Shown piece by piece: positions 8,660-16,365 of a stretch of 64,000 nucleotides of DNA. How positions within the stretch are numbered: position 1 is the stretch's first letter; the number at the start of each line of letters is the position of its first letter. A model generated the notes under the pieces. It searched no databases, was not told where the DNA came from, and saw only the letters and a list, made by a program, of their open reading frames with translations. The translations under genes and the position numbers were made by a program. Source of the stretch: Sphingomonas sp. Leaf10 (GTDB lineage: Bacteria > Pseudomonadota > Alphaproteobacteria > Sphingomonadales > Sphingomonadaceae); the NCBI RefSeq assembly GCF_001421245.1, contig NZ_LMKE01000023.1:34482-98481 (forward strand), written 5' to 3'.

Positions 8660-9055
8660 TCACCCCACCTTGTCATACGGCACGAAGTCGCCGAACGTGC
8701 AGTCGCCCGACGCGATCGGCACGCCGCGGTCGACCAGCCGGAAGCGGTCGTTGCGACAGACATTGGTCCCGTACAGGATCGACACCACGATCTGGTCGTC
8801 GCGCAGGAACGGGCAGCGATCGCGGACTTGAGTCCGCCACAGCCGTTTGCCGCTCTGGCGATAGATCAACGAGTCGCCGACCACCTGCGGACCATCGATG
8901 AACCCGGTCGGCAGGCAGTTTTCGGGCTTGCCCGCGACCCGCCCTTCCAGCGTCTTGGCGAGCAACTGATCCCGCTTTGCCTGCGTCTCCGCCTGTTGCT
9001 GCGGCGTCGCGCATGCTCCCAACAGCAGCGCCGCCGTCCATGCCCATCGTTTCAT
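8660..9055 (-). CDS. Small lipoprotein of unknown function (131 aa)
   Basis: The N-terminus MKRWAWTAALLLGACATPQQQ is a lipoprotein signal with lipobox LLGAC, so the mature protein would be attached through Cys15 to a membrane facing the periplasm. The rest contains paired cysteines (ENCLPTGF, DRCPFLRD, NVCRND, GDCTFG) and a basic central part. The pattern reminds me of the DUF6491-like small lipoproteins of sphingomonads, but that assignment is only a guess. It ends next to the repeat cluster behind hslU and lies 19 bases downstream of gloB on the same strand, so it may be the last gene of that operon. Confidence 0.7.
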   Translation of the reverse strand: MKRWAWTAALLLGACATPQQQAETQAKRDQLLAKTLEGRVAGKPENCLPTGFIDGPQVVGDSLIYRQSGKRLWRTQVRDRCPFLRDDQIVVSILYGTNVCRNDRFRLVDRGVPIASGDCTFGDFVPYDKVG

Positions 9056-9074
9056 GCCGACTCTCCTCTACCGA

Positions 9075-9794
9075 TCAGAACGCATCCTTCGCCGCGCGGT
9101 GCCGCGCCAGTTCCTCGGCCGAACCGCTACGCAGGAACGGATTGGTCGCCAGTTCCGCGCCGATCGTCGTCGGCACCGTCGCCTCGCCCTTGGCGCGCAT
9201 CGCCTCGACCGCCGCCATCCGCTCGACGATCGCCGCATTGTCCGGCTCGGCAACCAGCGCATAGCGGCCGTTCGACAGCGTATATTCATGCCCGCAATAG
9301 ACGCGGGTGTCGGGCGGCAGCGCCGCATAACGCCGCATATTGGCGAACATCTCGGCCGCCGTCCCTTCGAACAGCCGCCCACAACCCATCGCGAACAGCG
9401 TGTCGCCGGTGAAGAGCAGCGCATCGTCGGCAAAGTGGAACGCGATATGCCCCGCGGTATGGCCGGGCACCGACCAGACGGTCGCTCGGGCATCGCCGAT
9501 CGACAGCATCGCGCCTTCGCCGACACCTCGGTCGAGATCGGCGATCTTCGCCCGCTCCGCCTCCGGACCGGTCACCTCCGCGCCGGTCGCCGCCTTGATC
9601 GCTGCGTTGCCGCCGACATGATCGGGGTGCCAGTGGGTGTTCCAGATCGCACCGATCGTCCAGCCCCGCGCCGCCGCCGCGTCGAGCACCGGCTGCCCCT
9701 CGCCCGGATCGATCGCCACCGTCTCGCCGCTGGCATCTTCGTGCAGCAGCCACGCATAATTGTCGGAAAGGACGGGAACGCGAACGACCTCCAT
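9075..9794 (-). CDS. gloB: Hydroxyacylglutathione hydrolase (glyoxalase II)
   Basis: Glyoxalase II hydrolyses S-lactoylglutathione to D-lactate and glutathione. The 239-aa protein starts MEVVRVPVLSDNYAW, the standard N-terminus of the family. The metal-binding motif THWHPDHVGG is near residue 53, with further ligands in GHTAGH, GDTLF and CGHEYT. The C-terminal substrate domain ends NPFLRSG, also characteristic. Its ATG shares one base with the stop of the glyoxalase I gene (TGATG), so both detoxification enzymes are made together. The longer open frame upstream is shadow of gloA. Confidence 0.95.
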   Translation of the reverse strand: MEVVRVPVLSDNYAWLLHEDASGETVAIDPGEGQPVLDAAAARGWTIGAIWNTHWHPDHVGGNAAIKAATGAEVTGPEAERAKIADLDRGVGEGAMLSIGDARATVWSVPGHTAGHIAFHFADDALLFTGDTLFAMGCGRLFEGTAAEMFANMRRYAALPPDTRVYCGHEYTLSNGRYALVAEPDNAAIVERMAAVEAMRAKGEATVPTTIGAELATNPFLRSGSAEELARHRAAKDAF

Positions 9795-10213
9795 CACCAC
9801 GTCCCCACATTCGGCATCGAAGCCCAAGGCTCGGCGGCGGGCAGCGACCCTTCCTGCAACAGCTCGATCGAGATGCCGTCGGGCGTCTTCACGAACGCCA
9901 TATGCCCATCGCGCGGCGGGCGGTTGATCGTGACCCCGGCGTCCATCAGCCACTGGCACGTCGCGTAGATATCGTCGACGCGGAATGCCAGATGGCCGAA
10001 GTTGCGGCCGCTCGAGTAGGGTTCGGGATCCCAATTATGGGTCAACTCGACCTCGGCCACTCCCTCCTGCCCGGGAGCGGCGAGGAAGATCAGCGTGAAG
10101 CGACCGCGATCATTGTCCATGCGCCGAACCTCTTTCAGGCCCAGCATCTCGAAGAATGCGATGGTGGCGTCCGGGTCGCTCACCCGGATCATGGTGTGGA
10201 GATAGCGGGTCAT
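9794..10213 (-). CDS. gloA: Lactoylglutathione lyase (glyoxalase I)
   Basis: Glyoxalase I isomerises the hemithioacetal of methylglyoxal and glutathione to S-lactoylglutathione. The 139-aa protein starts MTRYLHTMIRVSDPDATIAFF. The metal ligands are visible as H6 (LHTMIRV), E in VAEVELTHN, H in FGHLAFRV and E in GISIELLQ. It is a single-domain VOC-fold protein of normal length. The gene is directly upstream of gloB with a one-base overlap. The start at 10213 is chosen from homology to the canonical N-terminus; the frame is open further upstream only as shadow of the TPR gene. Confidence 0.95.
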   Translation of the reverse strand: MTRYLHTMIRVSDPDATIAFFEMLGLKEVRRMDNDRGRFTLIFLAAPGQEGVAEVELTHNWDPEPYSSGRNFGHLAFRVDDIYATCQWLMDAGVTINRPPRDGHMAFVKTPDGISIELLQEGSLPAAEPWASMPNVGTW

Positions 10214-10274
10214 CGGCGGCTTCCTTTCGATCTGCCCGGCATATCGGGTCGCCGCCGCATCGCCGCAACCGCGC

Positions 10275-11027
10275 TCAGACCGGCGGCAGCGTATCGAGCG
10301 CCGCCGATGCCGCCTTCGCCTGCGGACTGTCGGGAGCGAGCCGCTGCACCGCCTCGAACGCCACGCGCGCCCCCTTGGTGTCGCCCGACAGGCCGGCGAT
10401 GTTGCCCGCCTCCAGCTGCACCGACGGATCGTCGTCCGACCGCCGCACCGCTTCGGCGATATCGGTCCGGGCGCGGGGCAGATCGCCGGTCCGTCGCGCC
10501 AGCGTCGCCGACAACAGCCATGCCAGCGGATCGGCAGGCGCATCCTCGAGCGCACGATCGATATCGCCGCGCGCGCCCGCCAGATCGCCCGCCGCCACCC
10601 GTATCCGGGCGCGATCGAGCTGCGCCTCACCGCGCGCCAGTCCGGTCAGCGCGCCACTCGCCAGCGCCGCATCCAGCGCCGTCCCCGCCGCAACCGTATC
10701 GCCATCGGCCAGCCGGGCATTGCCCGCCTGCGCCCAGTAGTTGGCGGCACGGGCGTCCTTCGCGACCTCGGCCTCGCGCGCTGCCTGTTCGAACGCCTCG
10801 GCCGCCGCGCTCCACTTCTGGCGCGTCGCATAGCTCATGCCGAGGCACTGCCGCGCGAGGAAGCCGCCCCCGGCCAGCCGCCATTGTCCGGCAATCCGTT
10901 CGGCCACGTCGGGCGTCGTCGTCGCAGCATCGACACACTGGTCGTAGCGCGCCTCGGGCGTGGCGCCAGCGGGAAGCTGCGGCCCGGCGGCGGCCTGAAG
11001 GGCAAGGAACAGCAACGGCGACAGCAT
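10275..11027 (-). CDS. TPR-repeat exported protein (250 aa)
   Basis: The N-terminus MLSPLLFLALQAAAGPQLPAG is a short Sec signal, so the protein should be periplasmic. The body holds about five degenerate tetratricopeptide repeats, for example KWSAAAEAFEQAAREAE, ANYWAQAGNARLADGD and LARRTGDLPRARTDIAEAV. Tetratricopeptide proteins usually act as scaffolds; no catalytic motif is seen. Its ATG overlaps the stop of the alpha/beta hydrolase gene by one base (TGATG), so the two are co-translated. The partner is unknown. A periplasmic assembly role is possible but not shown. Confidence 0.8.
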   Translation of the reverse strand: MLSPLLFLALQAAAGPQLPAGATPEARYDQCVDAATTTPDVAERIAGQWRLAGGGFLARQCLGMSYATRQKWSAAAEAFEQAAREAEVAKDARAANYWAQAGNARLADGDTVAAGTALDAALASGALTGLARGEAQLDRARIRVAAGDLAGARGDIDRALEDAPADPLAWLLSATLARRTGDLPRARTDIAEAVRRSDDDPSVQLEAGNIAGLSGDTKGARVAFEAVQRLAPDSPQAKAASAALDTLPPV

Positions 11028-11737
11028 CAGGGCAACACATCCTCGATGGCACGCAGGATCAGCGCGATATCGCCGTCCCGCGACAGGCGATGGTCGCCAT
11101 CCTTAACCAGGATCGTCTGCACATTGGCTGAACGAAGGCGCGCGGCGAGATGGACGGTGCGCTCCCACGGTACATCGGCATCGCGCTGTCCCTGTACCAG
11201 CCGCACCGGCACATCGATCGGCACCTCGCCATGCATCAGCCGGTTCGCCTCGCCCGATGCCCAGAAGGCGCGGGTGAACACGGTCGGCGTATCGGCGTAG
11301 GGCGATGGCCGCTCGATCCGCCCCTGGTTCAGCATCGCCATCTTCTCGGCCTGCGAGAAACCCCAGTCGGTAAAGTCGGGCGCGGGCGCGATGCCGACCA
11401 GCCCGACGATCCGCTCCGGTCGGGCACGCGCCGCGAGCAGCGCGATCCAGCCGCCCATCGACGATCCGACCAGCACGACCGGTCCTTCAATGGCTTGGTC
11501 GATCATCGCCAGCGCGTCGTCGACCCATCCGGCCAGCGTCTGTTCCTCGAACACGCCGGGGCTTTCGCCGCACCCCGCATAATCGAAGCGCAGGAACGCC
11601 TGCCCCCGTGCCTTTGCCCAGGCTTCGATCGCCAGCGCCTTGGTCCCGGTCATGTCGGACGCATAGCCGGGCAGGAACAGGATCGTCGGGCCGGTGCCGG
11701 GGGTGTGACGATAGGCGAGCGGGCGGGGTTCGGTCAT
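11027..11737 (-). CDS. Alpha/beta hydrolase
   Basis: A single-domain alpha/beta hydrolase of about 236 aa. The nucleophile elbow is GSSMGG near residue 92, the oxyanion region is FLPGYASDM near residue 22, the acid is likely in GQRDADVPW, and the histidine is in DGDHRLS near the C-terminus. The order and length match small serine esterases related to the palmitoyl-thioesterase (ABHD10) group, but the substrate cannot be read from sequence. There is no signal peptide, so it is cytoplasmic. I use the ATG at 11737; an in-frame ATG at 11749 would add four residues. It is the first gene of a pair with the TPR protein. Confidence 0.85.
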   Translation of the reverse strand: MTEPRPLAYRHTPGTGPTILFLPGYASDMTGTKALAIEAWAKARGQAFLRFDYAGCGESPGVFEEQTLAGWVDDALAMIDQAIEGPVVLVGSSMGGWIALLAARARPERIVGLVGIAPAPDFTDWGFSQAEKMAMLNQGRIERPSPYADTPTVFTRAFWASGEANRLMHGEVPIDVPVRLVQGQRDADVPWERTVHLAARLRSANVQTILVKDGDHRLSRDGDIALILRAIEDVLP

Positions 11738-11780
11738 GCCCGCGTCCATGCCATGCGCGGGACCGGGGCGAAAGCCGCGC

Positions 11781-12746
11781 TCAGCGAAGCCCGCGCAGAT
11801 GCGTCCGCACCAGCCGCCCCGATTCGGTCAGGTCGCTGTCCGGCCAGCCCGCCAGCTTCCCCGTCGTCGGCTTCAGGATCGCCGATGCTTCGTCCTTGTT
11901 GGCGACCGACCAGTTGAGATAGCTGATGCCGTTCTTCGCGCACCAATCCCACCACGCCCGCGTCTCGGCGGCATCGATCGGCGCATCGCCATTGGCGGCG
12001 GTCGTGCCATATTCGGTGACGAACAGCGCGATGCCCTGCCGCATCGCCAGATCGGCCTTGGCGCGCAACGCCGCCTTGTGCGTCGCCGCGTAGAAATGCA
12101 GCGCATAGGCGACGTTGGCGAAAGGCAGCGGATCGGCGGCGGCTTCGTCGACATCCTGCGACCAGCTGCGCGTACCGGCAACGACGAACGCGTCCGGATC
12201 GATCGCCCGGATCGCGCCGATGACGCGGGTGTGATAGGGTTTGAGTACTGTCGCCCAGCCATGTTCGGGCAACGGCTCGTTATACGTTTCGTAGATCAGG
12301 TTGGGCACGCCGCGATATTTGCGCGCGATATGGGTGAAGAACCGGATCGCATCGTCGGCGCGCGGCTGATGCGCATGCCAGTCGACCACGACATAGATGC
12401 CGCGCGCGATCGCCGCGTCGATGACGGTCTCGGCCCGCTTGGTTTCGGCCGCGGGCTGCGCGTCATAGCCGCCCGACTGCGCCCCGATCGCCGCCCGCAC
12501 CGCGCTGACCCGCCAGTCGCGCACCAGCCAGTCGATCGTCGTCGCATCATAATAGCGCGGCTGCCACTGGCTCCAGAACAGCGACATGCCGTGCACTGCA
12601 TAGGGTTTGCCCTGCGCATCGACAACCCGGTTGCCCTTGACCGCCAGCCGCCCATGCGCCGCGACCGCCGATCCGGCAGGTGCGCCGGGTGCCGCCCACG
12701 CCGCCTGACCGATCAGCAGCGCAACCAGCAATACCGACCAGCGCAT
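11781..12746 (-). CDS. Secreted GH5 family glycoside hydrolase (cellulase-like)
   Basis: This 321-aa protein starts at 12746, behind a GAGAGG ribosome site, with signal peptide MRWSVLLVALLIGQAAWA. Residues 60-290 form a GH5-type TIM barrel: VVVDWHAH, then YETYNEPLP with the acid/base glutamate in NEP, ALHFYA, and FVTEYGT with the nucleophile glutamate. It should hydrolyse a beta-1,4-glucan or mannan in the periplasm or outside. Family 5 includes endoglucanases, mannanases and xyloglucanases, so the substrate is open. It is not next to the sugar loci further right. A short 24-residue upstream extension of the frame is not coding-like. Confidence 0.9.
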   Translation of the reverse strand: MRWSVLLVALLIGQAAWAAPGAPAGSAVAAHGRLAVKGNRVVDAQGKPYAVHGMSLFWSQWQPRYYDATTIDWLVRDWRVSAVRAAIGAQSGGYDAQPAAETKRAETVIDAAIARGIYVVVDWHAHQPRADDAIRFFTHIARKYRGVPNLIYETYNEPLPEHGWATVLKPYHTRVIGAIRAIDPDAFVVAGTRSWSQDVDEAAADPLPFANVAYALHFYAATHKAALRAKADLAMRQGIALFVTEYGTTAANGDAPIDAAETRAWWDWCAKNGISYLNWSVANKDEASAILKPTTGKLAGWPDSDLTESGRLVRTHLRGLR

Positions 12747-12819
12747 GGCACCTCTCCCTGTTCCTGCGACGAGGGTGCCGATCCGTATCAACGGTGTCAA
12801 CGCAGCCGCATGCTGCAAA

Positions 12820-12951
12820 TCACGGTGCCGGCGGCACGTCCGATTCGGGTGACGGAGGCGAATCGGCCAGTTCGCGCGCCTGCCCTTTGCGCCGCCGCAG
12901 GTTCTGGCGGAGCGCCTGTGCCAGCCGCGCCTCGCGTTCTTCGTCGTTCAT
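12820..12951 (-). CDS. Small conserved hypothetical protein (43 aa)
   Basis: A 44-codon frame from ATG at 12951 to TGA at 12820 encodes MNDEEREARLAQALRQNLRR followed by RKGQ and a Pro/Ser-rich, acidic tail. The N-terminal half is an amphipathic, Glu/Arg-rich helix. Small proteins with this N-terminus are, as far as I recall, common in sphingomonad genomes, but no function is known to me. It stands alone between the GH5 gene and tRNA-Thr. Codon use looks coding (GC at third positions). Confidence 0.6.
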   Translation of the reverse strand: MNDEEREARLAQALRQNLRRRKGQARELADSPPSPESDVPPAP

Positions 12952-13062
12952 TCGCGCTTTCTACGCATTTCACGACCGATCCGACAACAGTCGCTTGACA
13001 TCCCGGCCAATGCCTGCACATAGGCCCCTCCCGCCGCCGAGGGGCTTCCCCCGGCTCGGAGT

Positions 13063-13137
<75 letters not shown>

Positions 13138-13606
13138 TTTCCCTGACAATGACCCTTAACGGGTTCGCAATTGCGACTTTAGCGAACTCAGTTATCAACG
13201 TGCGCCGTCGTTCTCCCAGAGGCACGCAGTCGGACGTTCTCGTTGCCAGCAACCCGATTTATGCTTCAGCCACGCCCTCGGGTTGGCGTAACCTTCCCCG
13301 AACGAGGCTTCTAATCGCGAAGTGGTGGCGGTGATAGGCTCGTGGGCGTAAGCCGGCGGAGATTGTTGTGCACGGCTTACCGGACGATTGGGCGGCCGTC
13401 AGGCGGGACGCCGTTGTTGTCGCGTAGCGACCGTCTGCTAAGTCGAAGGCCCTCTTCTTCACGTACGATCGCTGGACCGGCGGCATCAGCACCCTCGTCC
13501 ACGATACCGGCAAGGTCGTGCGGCGTGGTCACAAGTTCACCGAGACCATAGCACAAGTCGATGTCACCGAACGCGGTCGCACGGCTAGTTTCGTGGGCCG
13601 GCTCAA
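13138..13606. other. Gene-poor stretch behind tRNA-Thr
   Basis: No complete gene is supported here. A plus-strand frame at 13428-13619 reads like protein (ALFFTYDRWTGGISTLVHD and onward to LNYGP) but follows a TAG and has no start codon. It could be the tail of a lost gene. The rest has no recognisable motif. Confidence 0.4.
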
Positions 13607-13810
13607 TTACGGACCTTGATTGTCAAGGTGGATGATCTTGATCGTGTCACGCTGGCTTCCGTCGACTAACCACCCTTTGATGCCGGACCGGCTGCGCGCG
13701 TGCGCTCCATGATGTCCCGCATGTGCGGCGGCGCCGTTCTCGACGACGGACGCCGATCCGCAGGCCGCGAGCAGCGCGAGCGCGCCGAATGCCGTCATTC
13801 TGGTCATCAT
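13607..13810 (-). CDS. Small lipoprotein of unknown function (67 aa)
   Basis: The start is the ATG at 13810, behind AGAGGAAG at a good distance. MMTRMTAFGALALLAACGS is a lipoprotein signal with lipobox LLAAC, so the mature chain begins at Cys17. The mature part contains a His-rich patch HAGHHGAHA and ends in a basic, hydrophilic tail (GIKGWLVDGSQ, KIIHLDNQ). The His cluster could bind a transition metal, but this is only inference. It stands alone in a decayed region, so it may be a remnant cargo gene. Confidence 0.6.
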   Translation of the reverse strand: MMTRMTAFGALALLAACGSASVVENGAAAHAGHHGAHARSRSGIKGWLVDGSQRDTIKIIHLDNQGP

Positions 13811-13947
13811 GATACTTCCTCTTGTTCGAAGGACGTGCGCCGTCGTTCGCCTGGAGGCATCCCGGCGGCCCACGTCCGTTGGTTGTCTTCTCGTCTACTG
13901 GTAGGCGGCGGCCGGTTCCGGGGGCGAACGGGCCCCGACCGACCCGA

Positions 13948-14346
13948 TCAACGCAGCACCAGCGCTACGAAGCCCGCCGTGTCGGTCGCACCCTTCACAT
14001 GTCCGGCGTCGAAGGCGCGGGCGATGCCGAACCGCATCGACGAGTTCGCGGACAGCCGCTTCGACCAGCCGAGTTCGAAATCGAGTTCACGCGCATCGGG
14101 CGCGAGATCCAGCGCGGTATCCGACGTCCTCAGCGCTCCGGTCATCAGATCGTAGGCGACGGGCAGCTGCAGCGTAGCCCCTGCCCGCTCGACGCGCAGC
14201 GGCGACGACATGCGCAGCGTCGCGACGCCTCCGAGCAGACCGTGCGCGCCCTCGATCGCGAAGGCGCTGCCGCGCACCTGTCCTAAGAAGCGCATCAGTT
14301 CGGATCCACCGTCGACATGCGTCACCGTCGCGGAGGCGAAGGTCAT
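13948..14346 (-). pseudogene. C-terminal remnant, probably S8 serine peptidase / autotransporter-like protein
   Basis: About 130 residues remain, from MTFASATVTHVDGG to the stop at 13948. The part ALDLAPDARELDFELGWSK, then RFGIARAFDAGHVKGATDT, resembles from memory the end of sphingomonad S8 peptidases with a C-terminal outer-membrane-type domain. The catalytic Asp/His/Ser domain is absent. The frame runs open into unrelated DNA at about 14300-14346, where the tannase fragment begins on the other strand. The assignment rests on recalled similarity, so it is tentative. The truncation itself is clear from the short length and missing signal peptide. Confidence 0.5.
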
Positions 14347-15100
14347 CAACAAGGCTTGGTATGGCCAGACGCGTGACGGCACGGCACCCGATCCGGCGAG
14401 CGACAATGGCAGCGCAAATCTTCTGTCGGGTAAGCGCATCTGGTTCGGCTGGACGCGTGGGACCGAGCTCAAGAACACACCCGTAGGCGGCGCACCCGGC
14501 ATCATCCTTGCCGCCGACCAGACGGCACTGGAGATGCAGAAGCCGGAGCTTGGGAGCTACATGTTCGTCAACGCGACCGGCAAGGGAGCGAACCGCTGGA
14601 GGGATACGCTGACCTATGCTGGTCTTGCCGAGGCGCAGAATCGCGGCGTGCAACTGCAACCGCAGTTCAGCGCGATCAACACAGACGATCCTGACCTCGC
14701 CCGCTTCAAGGCGGCGGGCGGCAAGCTGTTGATGTATCACGGCTTGGCGGACGAATACATTCCGCCCCAGGGGTCGATCAACTACTACAAGCGTGTGTCT
14801 GCCCGCATGGGCGGCACACCGGCGATGTCGAGCTTCTACCGTTTCCACCTGGTCCCGGGCTTCACCCACAGCGGCCGCTCGGAAGGCGCGCCGAACGTGC
14901 CGGTGCCGCAACCCGCGTCCGGGCGTGACGAGATGTTCGCCGCGCTGCAGAACTGGGTCGAAGGCGCAAAGGCACCCGCCACGATCACGTTGACATCGAG
15001 CGACACCAGCACGTCGCTGCCGCTTTGCGTCTACCCCGCCAGGATCACCTATCGCGGCACCGGGCCGGTGAAATCGGCCGCAAGCTACGCATGCCGCTGA
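14322..15100 (+). pseudogene. Tannase / feruloyl esterase family, C-terminal half only
   Basis: The recognisable part starts at VTVAEAKVINKAWYGQ and runs about 255 residues to a TGA at 15098-15100. GGKLLMYHGLADEYIPPQGS carries the catalytic aspartate region, and VPGFTHSGRSEG the histidine region of tannase-family esterases. The N-terminal half with signal peptide and nucleophile serine is missing, so the enzyme cannot be active. The 5' end meets a minus-strand protease tail head to head, as expected if one deletion removed both 5' ends. The intact gene would have hydrolysed esters of gallic or ferulic acid. Confidence 0.75.
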
Positions 15101-15142
15101 TCGCAGCAGATTCGAACGCGCGCACCCACGAAGGACATTTCC

Positions 15143-15889
15143 ATGAAGATTGGTATTCTTGGCACAGGCCACATCGGCAAGACGCTAGTCACTAAGCTGA
15201 GCGCGACAGGGCATGACGTGAGGGTCGCGAATTCGCGCGGCCCTGAGACGATCGAGGCCGAGCTGCTTGCATCGGGCGCACGCGCAGTCACGACCCAGGA
15301 CGCGCTGATCGATGTCGATGTCGTGATCCTCTCCATACCGCTGATCCGTATTCCCGATGTCGCACCCCTCATTGCGGCTCTTCCGGAGAAGACGGTGGTG
15401 ATCGACACCTCCAACTATTACCCGTTCCGCGACGGCCGGATCGAAGCGATCAAGGCCGGACAGGTCGAAAGCCTGTGGGTTGTCGAACAGCTCGGTCGAC
15501 CTATCGCGAAGGCGTGGAACGCGATTGGCTCAGCATTGCTGGCAAATCACGGGAAGCCAGCCGGCACCCCGGGGCGGATTGCCATTCCCGTCGCGGCTGA
15601 CCGACCGGCCGATCGGGCGTTGGCCATGGCGCTCGTTGAAGATACCGGTCTCGATGCGTTCGACGCCGGCTCTCTCGACGAGTCCTGGCGCCAGCAAGCT
15701 GGTGCGCCGGCGTACTGCACCGATCTCACCCGGGAAGAAATGGGCCCGGCGCTCGCCACGGCCGAGAGGGCGCGTTTGCCGAGGCGTCGCGACCTTGCCG
15801 TTGCGGCCATGCAGGAACGCCTCGGCGACGGAACGACAAACCCCGATGCAGATTGGGGCGTCAGATTGGTCCGGGCCATCAATATGTAG
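15143..15889 (+). CDS. NADP-binding oxidoreductase, F420-dependent reductase-like (248 aa)
   Basis: The N-terminus MKIGILGTGHIGKTLVTKL is a Rossmann GxGxxG dinucleotide site. The protein matches the layout of the NADPH-dependent F420 reductase-like family (YwnB/NpdG type): VANSRGPETI after strand 2 suggests NADP(H) preference, VILSIPLIRIPDV follows, and WNAIGS near residue 130 is typical. Members in organisms without F420 act on unknown substrates. An AAGGAC ribosome site precedes the ATG. It is the only intact gene between two scars, with no obvious partner. Confidence 0.8.
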   Translation: MKIGILGTGHIGKTLVTKLSATGHDVRVANSRGPETIEAELLASGARAVTTQDALIDVDVVILSIPLIRIPDVAPLIAALPEKTVVIDTSNYYPFRDGRIEAIKAGQVESLWVVEQLGRPIAKAWNAIGSALLANHGKPAGTPGRIAIPVAADRPADRALAMALVEDTGLDAFDAGSLDESWRQQAGAPAYCTDLTREEMGPALATAERARLPRRRDLAVAAMQERLGDGTTNPDADWGVRLVRAINM

Positions 15890-16031
15890 GTCCGTCTCGG
15901 CTGGCCGGATGTCAGTCCCGGTCAGCCGTTTGCCGGTTGCCTCGGTCAGCCTTGTCTCAATCCATGTCTGGTCACGCCCATGCAGACGATCATTGATGTT
16001 CTGCTCCAGGCCGGGCGCAGCGCCATGGAGG

Positions 16032-16190
16032 CTGCACTCATCCCTTGGATACGAGACTCCAGCTTCCTTCGCCGCTGAACTGAATAAGCAATGGCCTGCT
16101 TCGCTACGCCCTAAGGGCTCCGCTGCGCAGGCCATTGCTCAACCCGCGCTCATGCGCAACAAAGCTGCCCGGCTTCAATCCCGACTGGAG
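16032..16190 (+). pseudogene. IS3 family transposase tail (remnant A)
   Basis: A reading frame without start encodes HSSLGYETPASFAAELNKQ and then ALMRNKAARLQSRLE. These are the last residues of IS3-type OrfB proteins, where RPHSSLGY lies just after the catalytic glutamate. Everything upstream of the motif is lost. The remnant faces a second, different IS3 tail on the other strand. Confidence 0.7.
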
Positions 16191-16202
16191 GAAATCCGGG
16201 GT

Positions 16203-16345
16203 TCACGTCACTCCCACTTTCAGGCCGCTAAGAAAGTAGCTTCGGTGTGTTCGTGCCCTTCGTGGGGGAGTGGTGAGCTCGGCGGGTGCCATCCCGCCAA
16301 GGCTGCTATGCGGACGCGCGTTGTTGTGATCTGTCCGCCACGTCG
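16203..16345 (-). pseudogene. IS3 family transposase tail (remnant B)
   Basis: On the minus strand WRTDHNNARPHSSLGGMAPAE is followed by a basic tail and a TGA at 16203. This is the C-terminus of another IS3 family OrfB. The two tails end about 13 bases from each other, so this spot is a junction of two collapsed insertions. It lies 20 bases beyond the end of the GH32 gene. Confidence 0.7.
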
Positions 16346-16365
16346 ATGCGGCTTTCGCGCTCCCG

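Noticed and set aside
13428..13619. Plus-strand coding-like frame after tRNA-Thr (ALFFTYDRWTGG...)
   Set aside because: No start codon after the upstream stop and no family recognised; kept only as a note in the gene-poor stretch.
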